Made by a program: the position numbers and the translations under genes
NCBI GenBank assembly: GCA_016928575.1
Contig: JAFGKK010000131.1
Location: 1 to 64,000 of the forward strand
Origin: Anaerolineales bacterium
GTDB lineage: Bacteria; Chloroflexota; Anaerolineae; Anaerolineales; RBG-16-64-43
Reading direction: 5' to 3'
Length of the DNA stretch: 64,000 nucleotides
In this document: piece after piece, positions 63,028 to 64,000 of the stretch
Layout: each line of letters begins with the position of its first letter
Numbering within the stretch: the first letter of the stretch is position 1
Notes under the pieces: model-generated
Databases searched by the model: none
What the model was told of the DNA's origin: nothing
Seen by the model: only the letters and a program-made list of their open reading frames with translations

Positions 63028-64000
63028 CTAGTAAAGGTATACTGGGAAGGGATAGGTAACCGGCGTTCTTGTCCCGTTCCCGATTTCGCCGTACCAGTTG
63101 TAGCCCCAGCAGTTCAACATATGGGCGCCGGTGATTACGCAGATATCCTGCGATCCGACGGACAGGAACAGCAGACCGCTGGGGTATTCGAGCCGATCGA
63201 CGGGGACGTTGCTGTAACTGCCGATCCCGCTTCTTAATTGATCGTAGGTGTTGCTGCCCCAGCATTTCAAGCCGCCGCCGGCGGTGAGCGCGCAGGTATT
63301 GCCTTCACCGGCGGAGATGAGAAAGACGCCGCTGGACAGTCCGATCACGTCGGAGGGCGTGAGGCTGTTTTCGTCGGTCCCATTGCCGAGGCAACCGGTG
63401 GTGTTTAGGCCCCAGCATTTCACCCCTCCGGCCGTGGTCAGGGCGCAGGAGTAATAAAATCCCAGGGAGACGTCCACCGCGTCGGCGCCCAAGCCGACGA
63501 CGTCGACCGGGCTGCAGCGGTTATTCTCGTAAGTGCCGTCGCCGATCTGGCCGTAGAGGTTGGCGCCCCAGCACTTCATGGTGCCGTCGCCGAGAACAGC
63601 GCAGGCGTGATCCAATCCGGCGGACAGGGCGATCACCCCGCTGCTCAGCCCGGGGACGTCGAAGGGAACGGTGCTATAGCCCATGCAGGTGCCGTCGCCC
63701 ATCTGCCCTTCGATATTCAATCCCCAGCACTTCACGCCGCCGCCCTCGGTCAGGGCGCAGGTGAACCGGTATCCGGTGACGATTTTTGTGACTCCGCTCG
63801 CCAAACCGGTGACGTCCACGGGTGAATACGAGGGTTCGGTCGTTCCGTTACCCAGTTCCCCGGCGTAATTGCTGCCCCAGCATTTCACCCCGCCTTCCGT
63901 GGTCAGGGCGCAGGTATGGCCAAAGGCGGTGTCGACGGCTTGCACGGTCGACCCCAATCCGAAAACTGATGTGGGGACGTATCGATCCTGCTGCGTTCCA
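63028..64000 (-). CDS. RCC1-repeat protein, 5' end outside the window
   Basis: The open frame continues to the right edge; the stop is at 63028. The visible ~324 residues hold about six RCC1-type blades of ~50 residues, each with C-A-L-T/V, G-G-G-V/L-K-C-W-G and G-Q-x-G-D/N-G-T. Cys residues in most blades could pair. Such proteins in bacteria are extracellular or surface propellers (family knowledge); no signal sequence is visible here because the start is missing. Confidence 0.9.
   Translation of the reverse strand, partial: GTQQDRYVPTSVFGLGSTVQAVDTAFGHTCALTTEGGVKCWGSNYAGELGNGTTEPSYSPVDVTGLASGVTKIVTGYRFTCALTEGGGVKCWGLNIEGQMGDGTCMGYSTVPFDVPGLSSGVIALSAGLDHACAVLGDGTMKCWGANLYGQIGDGTYENNRCSPVDVVGLGADAVDVSLGFYYSCALTTAGGVKCWGLNTTGCLGNGTDENSLTPSDVIGLSSGVFLISAGEGNTCALTAGGGLKCWGSNTYDQLRSGIGSYSNVPVDRLEYPSGLLFLSVGSQDICVITGAHMLNCWGYNWYGEIGNGTRTPVTYPFPVYLY

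Overview
The window is GC-rich, gene-dense chromosomal DNA. It most resembles a member of the Chloroflexota, class Anaerolineae. This is an inference from several traits together: T-box leaders on pheST and serS, many lipoproteins with Thr/Pro-rich linkers behind the lipobox, a TolB-type propeller lipoprotein carrying an NBR1-like Ig domain, decayed FGE-sulfatase and WD40 genes, and short families of intergenic palindromes. I see no rRNA, prophage, transposase or CRISPR array. One tRNA is present.

Layout. 0.2-9.1 kb is mostly housekeeping: a membrane metallophosphoesterase, a GH1 beta-glucosidase, rplI, a RodZ-like gene overlapping rimO, a DUF1232 protein, a YfcE-type phosphodiesterase, tRNA-Arg(CCG), a PIG-L deacetylase and a cold-shock gene with a structured leader. 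9.2-13.5 kb is pheST behind a T-box. 13.8-18.5 kb is a MarR-controlled heterodimeric ABC exporter. 18.7-26.6 kb is a surface-glycan locus: rfbBA on the plus strand, then a five-gene minus-strand operon (GT-C transferase, methyltransferase, DPM1-like transferase, NAD-sugar epimerase, DegT aminotransferase). 27.0-30.3 kb holds an FHA membrane protein, a lipoprotein and serS with its T-box. 30.4-34.0 kb is a graveyard of three broken genes. 34.0-38.3 kb holds a 59-residue membrane protein, a B1-type metallo-beta-lactamase homologue lacking two zinc ligands, a MoxR ATPase, a NodB-like lipoprotein and a membrane protein. 38.8-43.9 kb is a LiaS-like kinase divergent from an ABC-2 exporter. 44.0-51.4 kb has a GT-C-like protein, a small acidic protein, an AI-2E permease fused to a GNAT domain, pnp and a SIMPL lipoprotein. 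The window ends with a PAS protein and a large RCC1-repeat protein that runs off the right edge.

The most interesting locus is 51.5-60.6 kb on the minus strand, a likely operon. It contains a zinc-ribbon membrane protein, a DUF2207 protein ending in an alternating Cys-Ala tail with seven cysteines, a PqqD-domain radical SAM/SPASM enzyme, a propeller lipoprotein, and a second PqqD/radical-SAM-fold protein in which every cluster cysteine is replaced. A methyltransferase and an SGNH-like lipoprotein follow. I read this as a candidate peptide-modification system in which the substrate is the cytoplasmic tail of a membrane protein and a catalytically dead paralogue assists. This is a hypothesis from sequence only.
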